This document shows, in pieces, positions 35,480 to 49,589 of a stretch of DNA of 64,000 nucleotides. This DNA comes from Amblyornis subalaris (Eukaryota > Chordata > Aves > Passeriformes > Ptilonorhynchidae). The notes under the pieces are model-generated. The model had not been told where the DNA came from and did no database searches. It was given only the letters and a program-made list of their open reading frames with translations. Position 1 is the first letter of the stretch. The number at the start of each line of letters is the position of its first letter. Position numbers and translations under genes: made by a program. The stretch is taken from contig JACAXG010000069.1 of NCBI GenBank assembly GCA_018881555.1, positions 372,001-436,000 on the forward strand, in the 5' to 3' direction.

Positions 35480-38294
35480 GGAGTCCATATAGGGTGCACA
35501 TGGTTTTCTTAACAGGCTTTTTAATGCTATGAATATGCTCAATGGATATGATATAACATATGCTATGATAGATAGGATAAGATATAGTGGATTTTTCTAC
35601 ATTCAGCATGACTATGCTACAAACTGGAAGAGAAAATGGAGGGTCTGACAGATAGGTAGAAGTATTTTCAATCCATCCTATTCGTTAGCAGACATTTGGA
35701 ACTGCAAAACTGAGCATATCAACTTGCTGGTTTCAGGTAGATCAATGCTGAAGCAGTGAATAGTCACTTCTAAATCATCAGAATTTTAATATTTTTTCTT
35801 CTTTTTCTAATTCAACAGTTCACCCCTCTGAGTTACTGAATGAAACTGCCTGCAGACTCAGGAAGATAAGAGCCTGTTATCTGGTTAAAGTGATAAAGAT
35901 TTAATTATCAATAATAGTGCCCAACACAGTAGAAAGCACATGCGCTTCTACACCACTTTGCTGCAAGCAGTTGATTCAGAAGCTGAAACGTTTCTTTAAC
36001 TTTTGCCAGCTGCTAACTGTCACCTGGAGCCATTGCCATTATTGCAATCAGACATCTCGGGGACACACCGGGCATGATTCAGCTTCCCAGCCAAGCTCTT
36101 TCCCATTGGTGATAGTAATTGTGGGTGTAACAAGGTTCATTATTATCTTCCTGTGCAATGAGGGCTCTTGTCCCAAGCCAGAATTACTGCACTTTGAGGA
36201 CTGCTGTTCAAAGGCCTCAGATCAAAGACAACAAATGAACATACAGCGTACCACAAGACATATTTTTTTACCTTAGAAGAGCATTCTGTAAAATAAAAAT
36301 ATTTATTTAAAAAGCATCCATGCATTTCTGAAAAGACACAAAACCTTTCTAGTCTCAGATGGCAATAATATTTTCTAAGCTACTGCATATACTTGTACAT
36401 ATGGAAAAAAATGGATGTTCAGTTTTAAGCCATGCAAATCAATCATTTAGGTAGTAAACACTGTAGTGTGAGGAGGTTGCTGTAATAACGAGGGCAGGAG
36501 GAAAGACTCTCTAGAGAGACTAACAGATTCTGTAGAACGTGGGACTCATGGTCACAACACTCCTTTAGCACCTCCGGAAAATCTGTCATGGAAAGCAGCC
36601 AGACCATGCTATTATCTATATTATTTTTCATTTGTAGGAATGATTGCTTCACTACTCATACAAATCTCCTTCCAGAATCATAAATGAAGCCGTTGAAATC
36701 CAATAGGGAAGTGGAAAGCATGAGGTTGGGGCTGTAACTGGGGTTCACTGGGAGGCGTGCCAACCTGTTGTCCACTGCATGTCAGGAAGGACTCCATGCA
36801 TCACTCTGCATCCAAAGTTTATCTTATCCAAATCTTAATTAAGATTTAATTCTCATTGGCTGCAGAGATGTGCGTATGGGTAACTGTAGAACATTTAATG
36901 TACACAGTGTCTTTATTAGGAGATCACCAAGGATTTGGCAGCTTTAAGAGCTGCCCCAAAGTCTGTACACCTCCACAGCTGCCTGGAATGTGCAGGAGTA
37001 AGCAATGGTGGTCTGATTGTTCCTCTGGCATCATTCTCCCTCTGGGAATGTGACCTTAACTTGGAGAGTCTGTAAAATTGCACTTCAGTTTCAGATGATG
37101 TGATGGGTACCAGGAGAAAACATTGCTTTGTGTTTCTCATCTCATAAGCCATATGAGGAAAGGCCAAAATCCTGCCTCATTTAATTCAGACTTAACGTTT
37201 TGTAAAACAGGTAAATAGCTCAGTAAACAGATTAGAAAATTGGGAAAGAGATAAGCACATATGATGTCAATGGCTGAGGTTCAGTCAAATATACTAAACA
37301 ATATGGCTTCAAATTCAATATTGTGCTCCAGATTTTATCAAAAACAAGGGCTTATCTGCTGCCTCAGACTCGAGTGAAGTACTTATTTAGTTCACCTTTT
37401 GATGAAAGTGGAAAATGACAGGGAACCAGAACACATTTCAAGCAACTTGACTGTGTATTTGTTTTTACTTAACTGTTGAGCTGGAGACTATTTTGTACTC
37501 AAAGCCACCCATTCATGCTAAATTTGGTAATAACAGTGATATTTTCTTTGCCAATCACCGCATTTTCTTACAAAATTTCTGTGACAGAAACATATTTACA
37601 GCACCACCAGCAGCACTATAAAGATAAAAAATTCCTATCTAAATCATGTAAATTATTGTGTCTACTCAACCTTTTGTATCTACGCACCTACTCCACACAG
37701 GCGAATGGCTCTGAAGTGTACAGACAGGTTTCAAACCCTTTGTTGCAATCCTGACAGTCCTCTCACCATGCCAGATTTGTGTGTGTGACCAAACATACTG
37801 GACCAGTGTATTTCAGTATAATAGACCAGATCTCTTGCAGAAGTCATGATCAGCCCTCACATTACTGTAGTTTATTTAAATTATTTTCAAGAAATTCTTT
37901 GCAAACCTGCCATTTATTAGATTAATTACATTGCAGAAAATAAAGGAAAATTATGTTAATGAGATCAGAATTCTCATTTAATATATTAATTCTGTCCTCT
38001 TTATATTATTTTATGTAACATGAATCAGAGCAAACTTAATTTTATTTTCAAATTGGAAACAATTCTGATGAATAAATGTCCTGATTTTATACAAACTTTT
38101 CAAAAGTTATGCAAATATGCTCTGATTTACTTGCATGATTTTCTGCTGTTTCTTGAAGACTGTATTTTGTGCAGTCAGTCTGGGGTTTGTGGGAGAGGTA
38201 CAATGTGTACCTTAAGGAAGTAGAATGCTTTTCAAAATACCTCAATTTAAATGCATCTATCAGAAAACTCAAAAAATTATATCTGGACTATGTA

Positions 38295-38329
38295 ATATAT
38301 AATCCAACCTAGAGACCTGGATTATATAT
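38295..38329. repeat. 12-bp inverted repeat (hairpin)
   Basis: ATATATAATCCA at 38295-38306 and TGGATTATATAT at 38318-38329 are exact reverse complements around an 11-base spacer ACCTAGAGACC. The TAATCC core is the site read by OTX/PITX-type homeodomains, so an inverted pair could bind a dimer. That is inference; a chance hairpin is also possible. Confidence 0.85.
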
Positions 38330-41300
38330 AACGTTGAGCAACTAAACTATAGCATTAATCCACATTTTTCCCATATTAAAAAAAAAATCACAGTTTACAT
38401 TCTATGTAATGAGAGCACCAAAAACTGTTCCAACAAGATAAAATTATTGAAAAAATATTGGAAAAAAAAAGATTAGACATTTACTTTACTGTTACCTGTT
38501 CAAGATAATTCAAGAGCTGATAAAAATTACTTTATTTGTTCATATGTTCCTGTCCTTTTATGTGTACTTGTTCCATTCTGTACATTTATAAACAATTAAA
38601 AAAATGTAATACACAGTCAATTTTTCCTTCAGAGAATGTCCATCTGAACATAGTCTCACTATCAAGAAAGGAAGTGTGTGTTACTTAAGAGGTCTGAATT
38701 AGGAACTGTGACTTATTTAAGAAAGAGGCTGCCTCATCAATAAGCCCCAGTGCATTCCAGCAGATTCAGGTGAACCACCCAGTGACCTTATGAAATGTCC
38801 AGTTGCCAGAGGGTTTCCAGTGTGCAGCCTGCTTCCTGATACAGTCAATTGTGGCATGGCATGGAACTTCTCAAAACAGAAGAAAATTTATAAAACTGAA
38901 CCGAAAGCTAGCAAATCAACTTTGCTACGAAATATTTCCAAGTGCTGAAACTTGATCATTAGTTATTTAAATTGTTAAAGTTATGCCCACTTTGGGATTG
39001 CCCACGTCAGTGTTTCAGTGTGGATGGCGAGCGAAATTTTGAAGTAACTTTTCCATTCCCAGTGACTTTGCCCTGCTTTGCATCGTGGAGCTGTCTCAAG
39101 GCATGCAAACTGGACAAAAACAAACCCCCAAAAGTAAGCCTCGTGCTCTCTAATCCCTGACTGGCATTCATGTTCATGGGACCACTGCAAAATGAGTCTG
39201 CACCAACGTGCAGGCGTGCAGGAAGCGCGGACATGGGACACTGAGCACAACTGATTGCACGCCTTGGTTCTACCTAATATTCTGCCTGACCCCCTAACAG
39301 AGACATTTATTTCTTGGCCCAGGAAAGCTGTCCTTCTTCTAAAGAATTTCCACTTGTGGGTCAGGAGTTAGGCTATGCACTGATCCTGCTGAGTTGGTTA
39401 CATGTGGCCAGTATGCTTTGGATGAGACTTAATTATACTGCTCCCCTGTGCAAAATGCCTCCAGGAACAGAAAGGTATCAAGCGTTTTTAAGATACTGAA
39501 ACTGAAGTGGCTTCAGGATAATATGTGGGACAAGATCTCAGTGGACTTAAACCAAAGCAGAGGTCAATCCAAGTTCTCCATAACTTGAAAATAGCACAAA
39601 GTCCTTCAAAAACTTATTTTCTGAAAAAGGCAGAGAAAAGTAAACCAAACAAGCTGCCACAACCTGACAACATTTTAGTAACATAAAGAAAATGGAATTT
39701 TACCGTTCCCAAGATGACATGTTACAAAAACCCAAATGAAACCAAACCAAAATTCCTAACCCAACCCAACTCAGTTAAAAATCCCAGAAAAGAGTTAGAA
39801 TGGAGGATCGGAAGCTATCATGACAGCTGTCAGCAGAGAGTTGCCTTTCCAAGGAATGAGCACAGGCAAAGCAGGCAGAGGCACATGAGTGAGGCATGCA
39901 GCTGTCACAGTCTTTTTATGGTAAACAATTATCTTCTGCTCATGTTCTTGAAGAATGCACACAAAACTCTGTTGCTGAGAACTACATCCAGCTTGCAACT
40001 GATACCCAGATCATTGCAACTTTCCATCTAGACTGCTAGCCAGGTAGAAGGTAAACCAGTATATGAAACAACTTTTCTTTGATATATCTTCATCATTTAG
40101 ATACTAAATTCTATTTTGTTTTTTGCCCTTCACTGGGTGGTTGCATTTATTGATGATACGTTAGGATTTATTTTTTTCTTTCTTCTCGGGTGATAGTTGT
40201 TTCTCCTGATAGCTGTCCCTAATTCTACATTCAGTTGTCTTTATTTGTCCTTTCTAGTTTATGTTGGTCCCTGAATTCTCAGTTTTGCAAGTATTATCTT
40301 GTGACAAGACATTCACAACTCCAGGATCACAATTATTTTTTTGCATGCATGTGTATCATGACTGAGAATTCAATTACATCTAGGGATAATAAAAACTACA
40401 ACAGGATCTGAGTATTCAAAAACCTAAATTCTTTGTTGTTCCGTAACATCTAACCCTGAACTATCAGAGTACAGCAAAATAACAAAAGAAAAATGACACA
40501 ATAAGGCATAAAATATGTCTCTCAATAGTATTCTCACAGAAAGCTGCAGAAAATGGTTTACTTTTAAGATAAACAGGCCAAAAGATTCAGCTGCAAAACT
40601 CTACAAAGGGGAAAAAACTTTCAAAATAGCAACGTTAATTGAGGAGAAGCCTGATATTTTGACACAGCAAATGGTAGGGATGGAGGAGAAACAGGTCAGA
40701 AGCCAAACATAAATTATAAGAGGGGCCATAAACATGAACCAGATTTCACAAATAGAAAGGGGAAAAGGTTTGAAGAGCCTTTAATGTTAACAATAAAATT
40801 TTGAAGTTGATTCTCTGCTTTAGAAGTAGTCAATGCTGTTGCCTAAATAAAGGGTAATATGAGAGTAGCAAAAACAGTAATAAATTAAAAAAGAGGCAGA
40901 ATTTTGAACAGATTGCATGCAGAAGGCCAAAGGATTAGAAATACTACAAGTTCATTATTGTTAGAAATAACTGTGGTCTGACAGAGAGCCTTGGCTGAAA
41001 AATTCTAAACAAGTATAAAAATAGACTATAAATAGGATAGCTGTTATTCACCCCACTGTTACACAGAGCACACCTGTGCCTTTTTCATCACTGAGATTGA
41101 GATATTTTGACAATGACTTTTAACTAAATGTTCTCACTGCACATTGTCAGTGATCAGCCAATTGGAGAAGCCTCGTTTTTCATCAATGGAAAGATCAGAA
41201 GTATTTGGGAATTAAAATCTCGGGAACACCTGACACTTTGTGTATATTTGGCTCAAACGCCCAGATTTCAACAACTTTTAGGTATCATTTATTGCATATA

Positions 41301-41570
41301 CATTTCTAAAGTGTTATTTTTCCAGCTACAGAGAGAAAGAATTATTAGAAAGCTCAAAAGAAGCAGGAAGAGGTTATCTCGGCTATCTCCCCTAATATAA
41401 GATGATCTTACAACAGTGTACTAAGATGATGAAGACCCCACAACCTTCACTATGCCCATGTCTATCCCCATCCCCATTATTCTTAGTATTTCAAAGCTTC
41501 TTTTCACATCTTAACAAAATGTAAACCTATGACTCTTTGTGCTATATGTTACAGACATGGCAAAGAGATA

Positions 41571-41616
41571 ATCTCTTTCTTTTCACAATAGCTATCTCTT
41601 TCTTTTCACAATGGCC
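41571..41616 (+). repeat. 23-bp tandem duplication
   Basis: ATCTCTTTCTTTTCACAATA plus GCT at 41571-41593 is followed directly by the same 23 bases at 41594-41616 with two differences near the end (ATGGCC for ATAGCT). The close match suggests a fairly recent slippage or duplication event. Confidence 0.9.
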
Positions 41617-44600
41617 TTTGCATACTTGATGACAGGTATTGTGCTAGCTTTCTGTCTTTCATTCTCCAGATTCAGCAGCTCCAATTCTTCAGCATGCAAG
41701 AAAGTACTTGCTTTACTACAGTGGAACCAGGTAGAGACTCCTCCATCCTCTAAAATAAACTTTATTGTTTGTTTGAAACAAAGCCCCACTGAGCACTCTG
41801 CAGTCGACAGGAAAGGAAATTAGTTTGGTAAAATCATGGTGAGAATACTTGCATCTGCAGTTTGGTGTTGGTTGAGAAGTTATGAACACAGGACAATGAA
41901 GATGACTTCTTAAAAATATATAAACATACAGGCAGAGCCATCTCCAAATGGGACCACAAGTGAACAGCAGAGGACTGCCCAAACGACCACATACATTGGA
42001 AATGAGAACTCTGAGATGCCACTCATCAGGGTATGAGCACTTAGAGATGGGAAGGAAAGGTTCTAGCAATGGCTCTGCCTCTGCCCACCTCTTTCACAGT
42101 GATGGCAACGTGAGGATTGAAATACACTAGTTCTCACTGCTTTGTAAGTCATCATTTCATGGGATTTGTGACTTTTAAGTCATGCTATCTCTTTATAATT
42201 TCCAGTTTCACTTAACCACATGGACTCTGGTCATAATTTAGACTGAGAGAAGTGCAATCTTGACACACAACCTGAATATGTGAAAAAAAAACCCTGTGTC
42301 CCTTCTAGAAGCTCATTCCCTGTTGTCAGTGACTGAGGTTCTGAATCTCTTGCTCCCAGTTTAGGAGGTCAGAATACCAAGAAACTGGGCTTATTTATTA
42401 TCTCTGCAAGAAAATAATTGTCAGCAAATTGGTCAGTTCTGTCCAACAACAATCATTTTTACAGCAAGGTCAATGACCGCCAGCTCAAAGAGAAAAACAA
42501 AACAAACCCACCTGATTCTAACGGGATAGCAATAATAGTTGCCAAAATGTTAACCTGTCTTTATTGAATTTGGTGCATTGATGTTTCTAATGCAGGATAA
42601 AACATGAACTGGAATGTTTTGATCTTTCCTTTGACTGCACAGAAATATGCAGTAGAATTGCGTGAAAGCATAATTTCAAGAGCAAAAAGTTTAAGTTCAG
42701 TGTATTCCAGAACATTTGCGACCCTAATTGTAGCAGACTTCCTACAATAGGTTTTCCACATTATCTCTAGTATGCGGTGAACATACTTGTCAAACAGACA
42801 TTGATCCTATGTCCTAATGGAACCATGTTTCTTAAGTACATTGTAGCTTTTATTTTTACAATAAACATTTGTCCTAAACAATAGCACTTATATGAAATAC
42901 ATTGTTTGTAAGGGCCTTGGGAGCTGCATCTTGGGAACAGAGACTCAGGTACAGCAATATGTTCTGTCAATCCTGAATGCATTGTTACTGCTATAATAAT
43001 AATCTCTTCTCCACCCTGCATAATACTTACGCAGAGCTTGAAGCTATGAAGCTTTCTATACTATAGTTCAAGCTTAGAGTGATTTATACGATTTGACATG
43101 CAAACACTTGAAAAATGTAGTCTATCTTGGTAATTCTGACACAACCTTAACTCTAGTGGCAATAGTAGGTGTCACTTGATTACAGTATCTCCTGCTTATA
43201 ACACTGCCATGGTAATTAAAGCATGTCAGAACTACAAAACAAGAGTAGCAAAGACACAATTTACGACAGAGACATTAACAAAATTTTTAAAGCATTATCT
43301 GCTACAGTATTAAAAATGGAAAACTGTGTTCCTACTCATAATGATTTAGTACTGAACTACAGAAATTGTTGAAAATCCTAAATATGATGGCAGTTGCTAC
43401 TAGTATTTAAGCATTACGCACTCACAGAAGTGCTATGACAAATACATTTAAATATCTTTAATGCTGCAAAACCTGGAAAGGCAATTAGCGGCAATAAAAT
43501 TTGTATTGAATTTGGATAAATTTTAGACAATTAGCCTTCTTCTAAATGCAATTTCTGGCCAAGAAATCCATAGGGACACATGACTTATCCGCATTTATTA
43601 CTCATTAGAGCAGAGTAATTCCTGTCATGGCTGAACATCAAGGAATTAATCATCATAAATTCAGATCAGCTAATGGACTGAGTAGTCTTTTTCTCCCAAG
43701 AACAAATCCCTAGGTAAAAGATATGAAATATAAATTGACCACAGCAAAGAGAAGTGCATAGCAATAATATGCATAGTAGATATATACATTTATTATGCTC
43801 AATATGTATACACATGCATATAATGTATATTGGTAATGTATTAGGAAAGTAGACTTACTTATGGACACCTCTCTTGCATTTCAGACAGCACAGATAAAGT
43901 TTGTGCACACCCTCTTATCAGTAAGTTCACCTTCAAATGTTTCAAGACAAATATGCTCTATGAACAGAATTTTGTAACTCTTCTCTCAGGCTAAGAATCC
44001 TTTCTCTTTTGAGTAACAGTACAATGAATTTGGTCTATATTTTTTTTATATCTTTCAGTTCTTGCTCCTCCAATGTAACAAACTTAGATTTTTCAATGCA
44101 ATATAAGCAAAGAAACAACTGAAATATTTTTACAATTAGAAAGAGGGCTCAACAGACCAAGAAATTCATCAGTTTGAGGACAGCAGAGCTTGACTTCTTC
44201 AAAAATAACTTCTATTGAGAATGAATTTTTCAGTTTAGTCACATTGGAGCTGAACACGAACCTGCATATTTTCTGGTGGAGAAAAGATGAATAAATACAT
44301 TTGTTAGATTACTAATTACTTTTCATCCATCTTCACATTCTTCTGCATTAACTTTAAGGAAAAAAAAGATAAAAATAATGTCTGAAACAGTTTTCTTTGG
44401 TGTCTTTCTCTTGCAATGAAGTCTTTGGAAATTATGCTTCCATTTTCCAGAGGTTATGACTGCTGAATTTCACAAAATTTAAAGTAGAATTCATTATGTG
44501 ATCCGAAAACCTGTCTTGTGAACTTACTTTAACATTACCTTTTTATAATCAGAAGATTCCATCCAGCTTAAGATTCTTCTTTCCGTCTGTTTTGTATCTA

Positions 44601-45227
44601 CTTTTCTTTGTATGAATATCCTTCAACTAAGTTGCTGCATTTAATTTCATGTGTATTTAAAGGAAATAAATATAATCATCTCTATACAAATTAGACAAAT
44701 TCTTGGTATTCTCATAGACCTAGGATGCACATTTGAACAAAACTTATTATGCCTTCTTAGTGTGCTTTGGTTTGTTTGTGGATCTTCTGTAGAGTGTGCA
44801 GACTGGATGATTTTTAGGTTGAAAGCAACCCCAAATATGTGTTCCTGAGAACATCTAATGTACTCTAACAATAGCAAACTTTTAGTCTGTGAGACCAGAC
44901 TGGAGACAGCCCAAACCAAATTGTACTGAAGGTCATCAGGTCCTCACAATCAACCTTGCTGGTCTCGATTCCAAACCTTAGTGCATTTCTTACCTTTTTA
45001 AAATACAGATATTTCTGCCTGTTGTTCTCTACACCTTCAGTGCAACCAGCTTTCTGAAAATGTGTATGTCCTCAGGTTTCTTGTGACAATGCAAATAATT
45101 CCATCTCCATCATACTATTCATCATGCTATTTTTCTCTTATAATAGTTCAATCAAGTCCTGTATGGATGATGTCCTGCAAAATTACTGTCAGAAAACATT
45201 ATTAACAATCTGGGTTTGCCCATGACA

Positions 45228-45590
45228 TTAGAGGATGTATTTAATAAGAGTGGTCTCAAAATGGTTCCATAGGTTATTCACGGCATTAGGTTTTTCCAAG
45301 CTAGTAATTCCCTTCACAGCATAATCCATTATCACCTCCCACTTAGCTCTTCTTATCCACTTTAAAAGTTCTTGTACTAGCCCCATATTATCAAATTCAA
45401 TTGGTAATTTCCCTTGTGGCACCCTATCAAATGCTTTAGTGAAATCTAGACTGACTACACAGAACACATTTCCTCTGTCAACTGCCATTTAAAACCCAGC
45501 ATAGCAGGGTTAATCTGACATGATCTACCTTTGACAAAGACGTTTTGCATTTCATCCTGTTTTCTGTTTATCTCCTGACACTTATTCTTG
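45228..45590 (-). mobile_element. CR1-type LINE reverse-transcriptase fragment, - strand
   Basis: The minus-strand frame includes FCVVSLDFTKAFDRVPQGKL, a clear reverse-transcriptase motif A (LDFxKAFDxV), then DNMGLVQELLKWIRRAKWEV, which fits the following CR1 text (HGLxxxxLxWIxxWL). Upstream nucleotides near 45500-45560 (minus strand TTTGTCAAAGGTAGATCATG, then TCAGATTAACC) match the same pre-motif segment seen at 16240-16265. Motif B is not visible after a few dozen codons, so the copy is broken there. It lies opposite in orientation to the copy at 15950-17070 and covers the same part of the element. Confidence 0.65.
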
Positions 45591-48500
45591 GTTTTTTAAT
45601 ATATATACATATATATCTATAACTTAGAAAAGCTTTGCATATTATTGCAGTCAGACTATTAATCATGTTACTTGATTAACTTTTTAAATTTTTTTTCCAT
45701 AAACATTATGTTTACTTCTCTATGTTGAAAGAAAAAAGCATCTTAAAGTTAACGCACTTACTGAACACTTTGACTTGCTGAATTTGCAATGTCAGATCTT
45801 TCAGGATTCTGATACAAAGAGTGATGAAGCTAAAGGTAAAGTAAAATTCAAAGGCATTTGAGATGAAACAATTTCTTTACCCAGACCCTACTTAATCTTA
45901 TCATTACCTTCACTTAAAACTTACTTCACATGTTTGTAAAGTCCGAGAAATAACCTACTGCATCTTTAATTTTTATCACAATCTCGTGTATGTCCCTTGC
46001 TCTCTGGCAGCCCTAGGAACTGTGTGAGAAACATCACTCCAGAACTTCACTGCCAAAATAGGAATCCAGGTCCAAATTAGAAGCTACAATACATGGCTTA
46101 AATAACACCACAGGCACATAAATTTAGACATTATATTAATTCAACTATATTTTCTAGTAGTAAATACGTATTTTTGTAAGAATGATATCTAATTTTTTTC
46201 ATGACTTATATAAGACAATCATCATTGGATGAGCATTATCCCACATATGGGGCCTAGTGGAAGGAAAATAGATAAAGTCAACATTGACACATTGGCTTCA
46301 GGTGATTATGAATTTGCCACAGTTCTCTGTAGGCTGTTAAAGCGCCTAAATAGAATAAAAATATAAATCTTATATTTAGTTTGTGTTTTCACGGTTTTAG
46401 CTTTCAACAACTAAAAATTCTTGGTGTGTATTCATCTATTCTTTTCTGTTGCTTACCAAAACTTAGGTACTTTGAGGATACCTTGAAGCTTTGAGTGTCA
46501 AAACTAATTGAATTATACTGATGATAAACTGGGGAAATTAGTAATTTCAACATAATTTTATAATAATATATAGTATGAAGATAAATTGTATCTCATGCAT
46601 TTGTGGGAATTAAAAGCAGCTGCTTCAAATCAAGTTACACTGTGTAGAAAATATAGCATATATGCATAACTAAGCAAAATCTATTACTAATAGCAGTAGT
46701 AATTACAGAAATAAATGTTTCCTCAATGACAGTAACAAGTGTTTCCCCATAATATCCTTATTTTGAGACGCTGTTTTTCCATGTCAAGACATTGTTAAAG
46801 CATCCAGAGAAGAACTTCTGTGCCTGAACAGGCTGTTAGTGAAACTGGGAAAGTTGAGATTGATGCAAAATTTCACCTCTGCTGCTGCAGGTTTCTAAGT
46901 GTTTCAGATGCTTACCTGCCTGGATTCCAGTTCCCTGAGGGACAAACCAATACACCAAATAAAGACATTCTTATGGTAGATCTGAATAACTGTTTAGTAT
47001 TACTGTAGCTGATCAGCTGATCTCTCTGGAGAGCTTCAGTTGGGTAGATGTACTCTTTTGTAGGAAAATTACCCTAAAGAAGATCTGGCTGCTGGATCCC
47101 AGTCAAGACACAAATAATGAGTTCCTGGTGGTTGTTAGGAACAGATCACCAACCAAAAATATAAAAAAGACACCTGATTAGCTTGACCATTTCTATGATT
47201 ACAGATTGAGGGTTTTTTTAATTTTCTTTTTCTTTGCTTTTTGTATTTCAGTTCTGCTTCAGAGCTCCAAACGTTCCCTCAACATAGTTTTAAAGCCAAA
47301 TCCACAGAGGGAGTGAGAGCTTTTGCTCTGTCTGGTTTTGGTCAGTCACCCAAAAGCTGTCAGACTCCAAGGCAAAATTTTACCTCGTTGAGTGTCTGAT
47401 GCTGGGTCTGGTTGTAAGCCCCAGAGTCGCAGTACAACCTATGTGATCACACAGCACTCTGAGTCCATCAGACCTAAGCTTTTCATTTAACATTTTACCA
47501 AGGGTCACAGTGAAAAGAGATTTACTATATAGCACACTTTTTTGATTTGGAGCAGAAAACAATGAGTGTATGTGACTGCCTGAGCTGTCTGAGATCTTAA
47601 CACAGCTTATTTTTATTAAAGGATATCTGAAGTTTAAAGTGTGACTGGGAGTACTGTGTTGAAAACAGGTTAAGAACAGCTTGATATGTATTAATTAAAA
47701 ATGAAGTCTGGGTTTAAAATGGAGAGCAGTTGCATCTGGGGGAGTAAGATGGGAAGAAGTCACTGGAGTGAGTTATACCATTCACTTTTATTTAACCTTT
47801 AAAGTGTGCCTTTATTTGTAGAATAAAGTAATAGCTTATCTCTGCCATGATTGGTTGGAAATCACCATCTGTAGTGGAAGGATTTTTAGGGGGGTCAATT
47901 TTGTTTAAGTCTGGTTGCTCTTCTAAATCATTTTGTTAAATCACACATGATTAGATAATGGATATTCTGAAAATAGAATTTATTTTAAGTAATCTGTATA
48001 TTTTATGTTGAAGGCCAGTTACTTATTCAGTTATTAATCAGTAGCCAATCAAAATTAAGTTGTCTAAAGATGATGTATAATTTTAATGTATCTGTAAAAT
48101 ATTTATCAAGTTAGAAATGTTTAAATAATTAAATAATAGCCATTCTGCTATTTCTTTAGCGATAAAGCAGTATTGCTTACAACTACAGAAACCAAGATAA
48201 AGATAGGCAACTTCCTATGGGTGATTTACTAAGGCTTTGCAATAATACCATAATGGATCACTCAAATAATGTGGTATCTGTGGTATTTGGTGTTCCTAGA
48301 AAAAGAGGGATTCCAAAGACTAAATCTGTTTTATACATTGGTAATGAAGATACCTAGTAACATGCATGAGGAGTAAGTAGTTTAAAGGTTGTATTTTTTA
48401 TATAAAATGAAAAAAAAGAAATAGGGGAATTGACAGAGCCAGGCACAAGAAATATCCAGAAAACATACATATTTAGTACCGAGTATAATTTTTCACTTAG

Positions 48501-49589
48501 AAGATATCCAGTTCATGGAATGCAATAGGTATATCTTGAAAGAAAGCTTCCATCAAAACTAAATCTAATACTTCAATGTACAGAAGGCAAAAGGTAGAAA
48601 GAGTAAAACTAGGATCCCTTTTCTGAAGTGTAGTAAATCAATTGTATTGACACTGAAGAACAACAAAAAGGGCAAATGAAGTTCAATCACCAATTCAAGC
48701 ATGGAACTAGATGATTTAATGTCTTTCTTCCTCCCTCACCCCCCACGCCTCTCCCTCTTTAATTAGCGTCCCTCAAAAGTTTTTAGTGTTTTTGAAGATA
48801 ACAAGGAATTCAAATTGGTGTAACACACTCCTTGCACCTGCACTCCTAACAGTATGCTGCTATTTCCGTGCAGAGGATAGGATGTGATCAAGAGGTGAAC
48901 TGTAACTGAGCAAATGCTCTACCCACGGGCACTGTGAGGTAGATACTGCAGGTGGGTTGTCCACATGTCTGTGGAGGTGGAAGCCCATGGGCTACCTTCA
49001 GTGTTGATGACTCAATTTGAAACAAGGTGCTTGTTTCTTCAAAATACAACATCTTGCGAAGACACATACATTGATTTACCTGACCAAGAATGTAGGTATG
49101 TAGTAGGAAAATACGATGTTTTCTCTTTGTTATGGATTTTATGTTACATGCTCAAGTAACAAAACAAAAAGGATAAAATTACATGTAATAGGATTCACTT
49201 TAGGTCATCTGTTTATTGGAAATGCTGGGGCACATGAGGAGCTATTCAAGGCTCAAAACTCTTGATGCCTAAAATAAATTTTACTGCCCCAGAAATAGAA
49301 ATAGGAAAACAAAGAAACAACCAACCTCCGCAGTCATTCCTGTAACATAGTGACTAAACATTTTGAAGTCCTTGCCATTGGTTTCTCCTGCATCTAGGAC
49401 AGGACTAGCTTCAGCCATACTGATTTCAGAATGCATACAGAGTACTTGCTAAGTGTTTGCCCTTAAAAAGGACTAAATAATGTAAATGCAAGCAGGTATT
49501 ACATCTCACTGAATTAAAAGGCAAGCAAATCCGTACTCCTCAGAGGAACAAATTTGATCACAGGCTTTAGGAGCAGTGAATATGAAAGG
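45591..49589. other. AT-rich sequence without a gene
   Basis: No open frame exceeds 65 codons. There is a short (AT)n-like run at 45600-45622, a possible LINE 3' tail fragment near 47185-47203 (too weak to list separately) and otherwise unique AT-rich DNA. Confidence 0.65.

Larger units (their letters stand above)
27276..45227. other. Long repeat-poor interval without a recognisable gene
   Basis: For about 18 kb I recognise no LINE, LTR or DNA transposon. Open frames stay under about 120 codons and lack domains. Small features are listed separately: the purine tract at 29040-29076, the stop-poor region at 30690-31180, GC-richer patches around 33280-33560 and 35150-35480, a hairpin at 38295-38329 and a 23-bp tandem duplication at 41571-41616. 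The stretch at 43440-43700 (AT-rich but without simple repeats) has the look of conserved non-coding DNA, though this cannot be judged from one sequence. Confidence 0.55.

Noticed and set aside
35917..36276. 119-codon + strand open frame
   Set aside because: It has no recognisable domain or flanking splice signals, and the residue mix is typical of a chance frame.
47170..47210. Possible CR1-like 3' tail (ACCATTTCTATGATTACAG)
   Set aside because: It is a single short match with no supporting upstream CR1 text.
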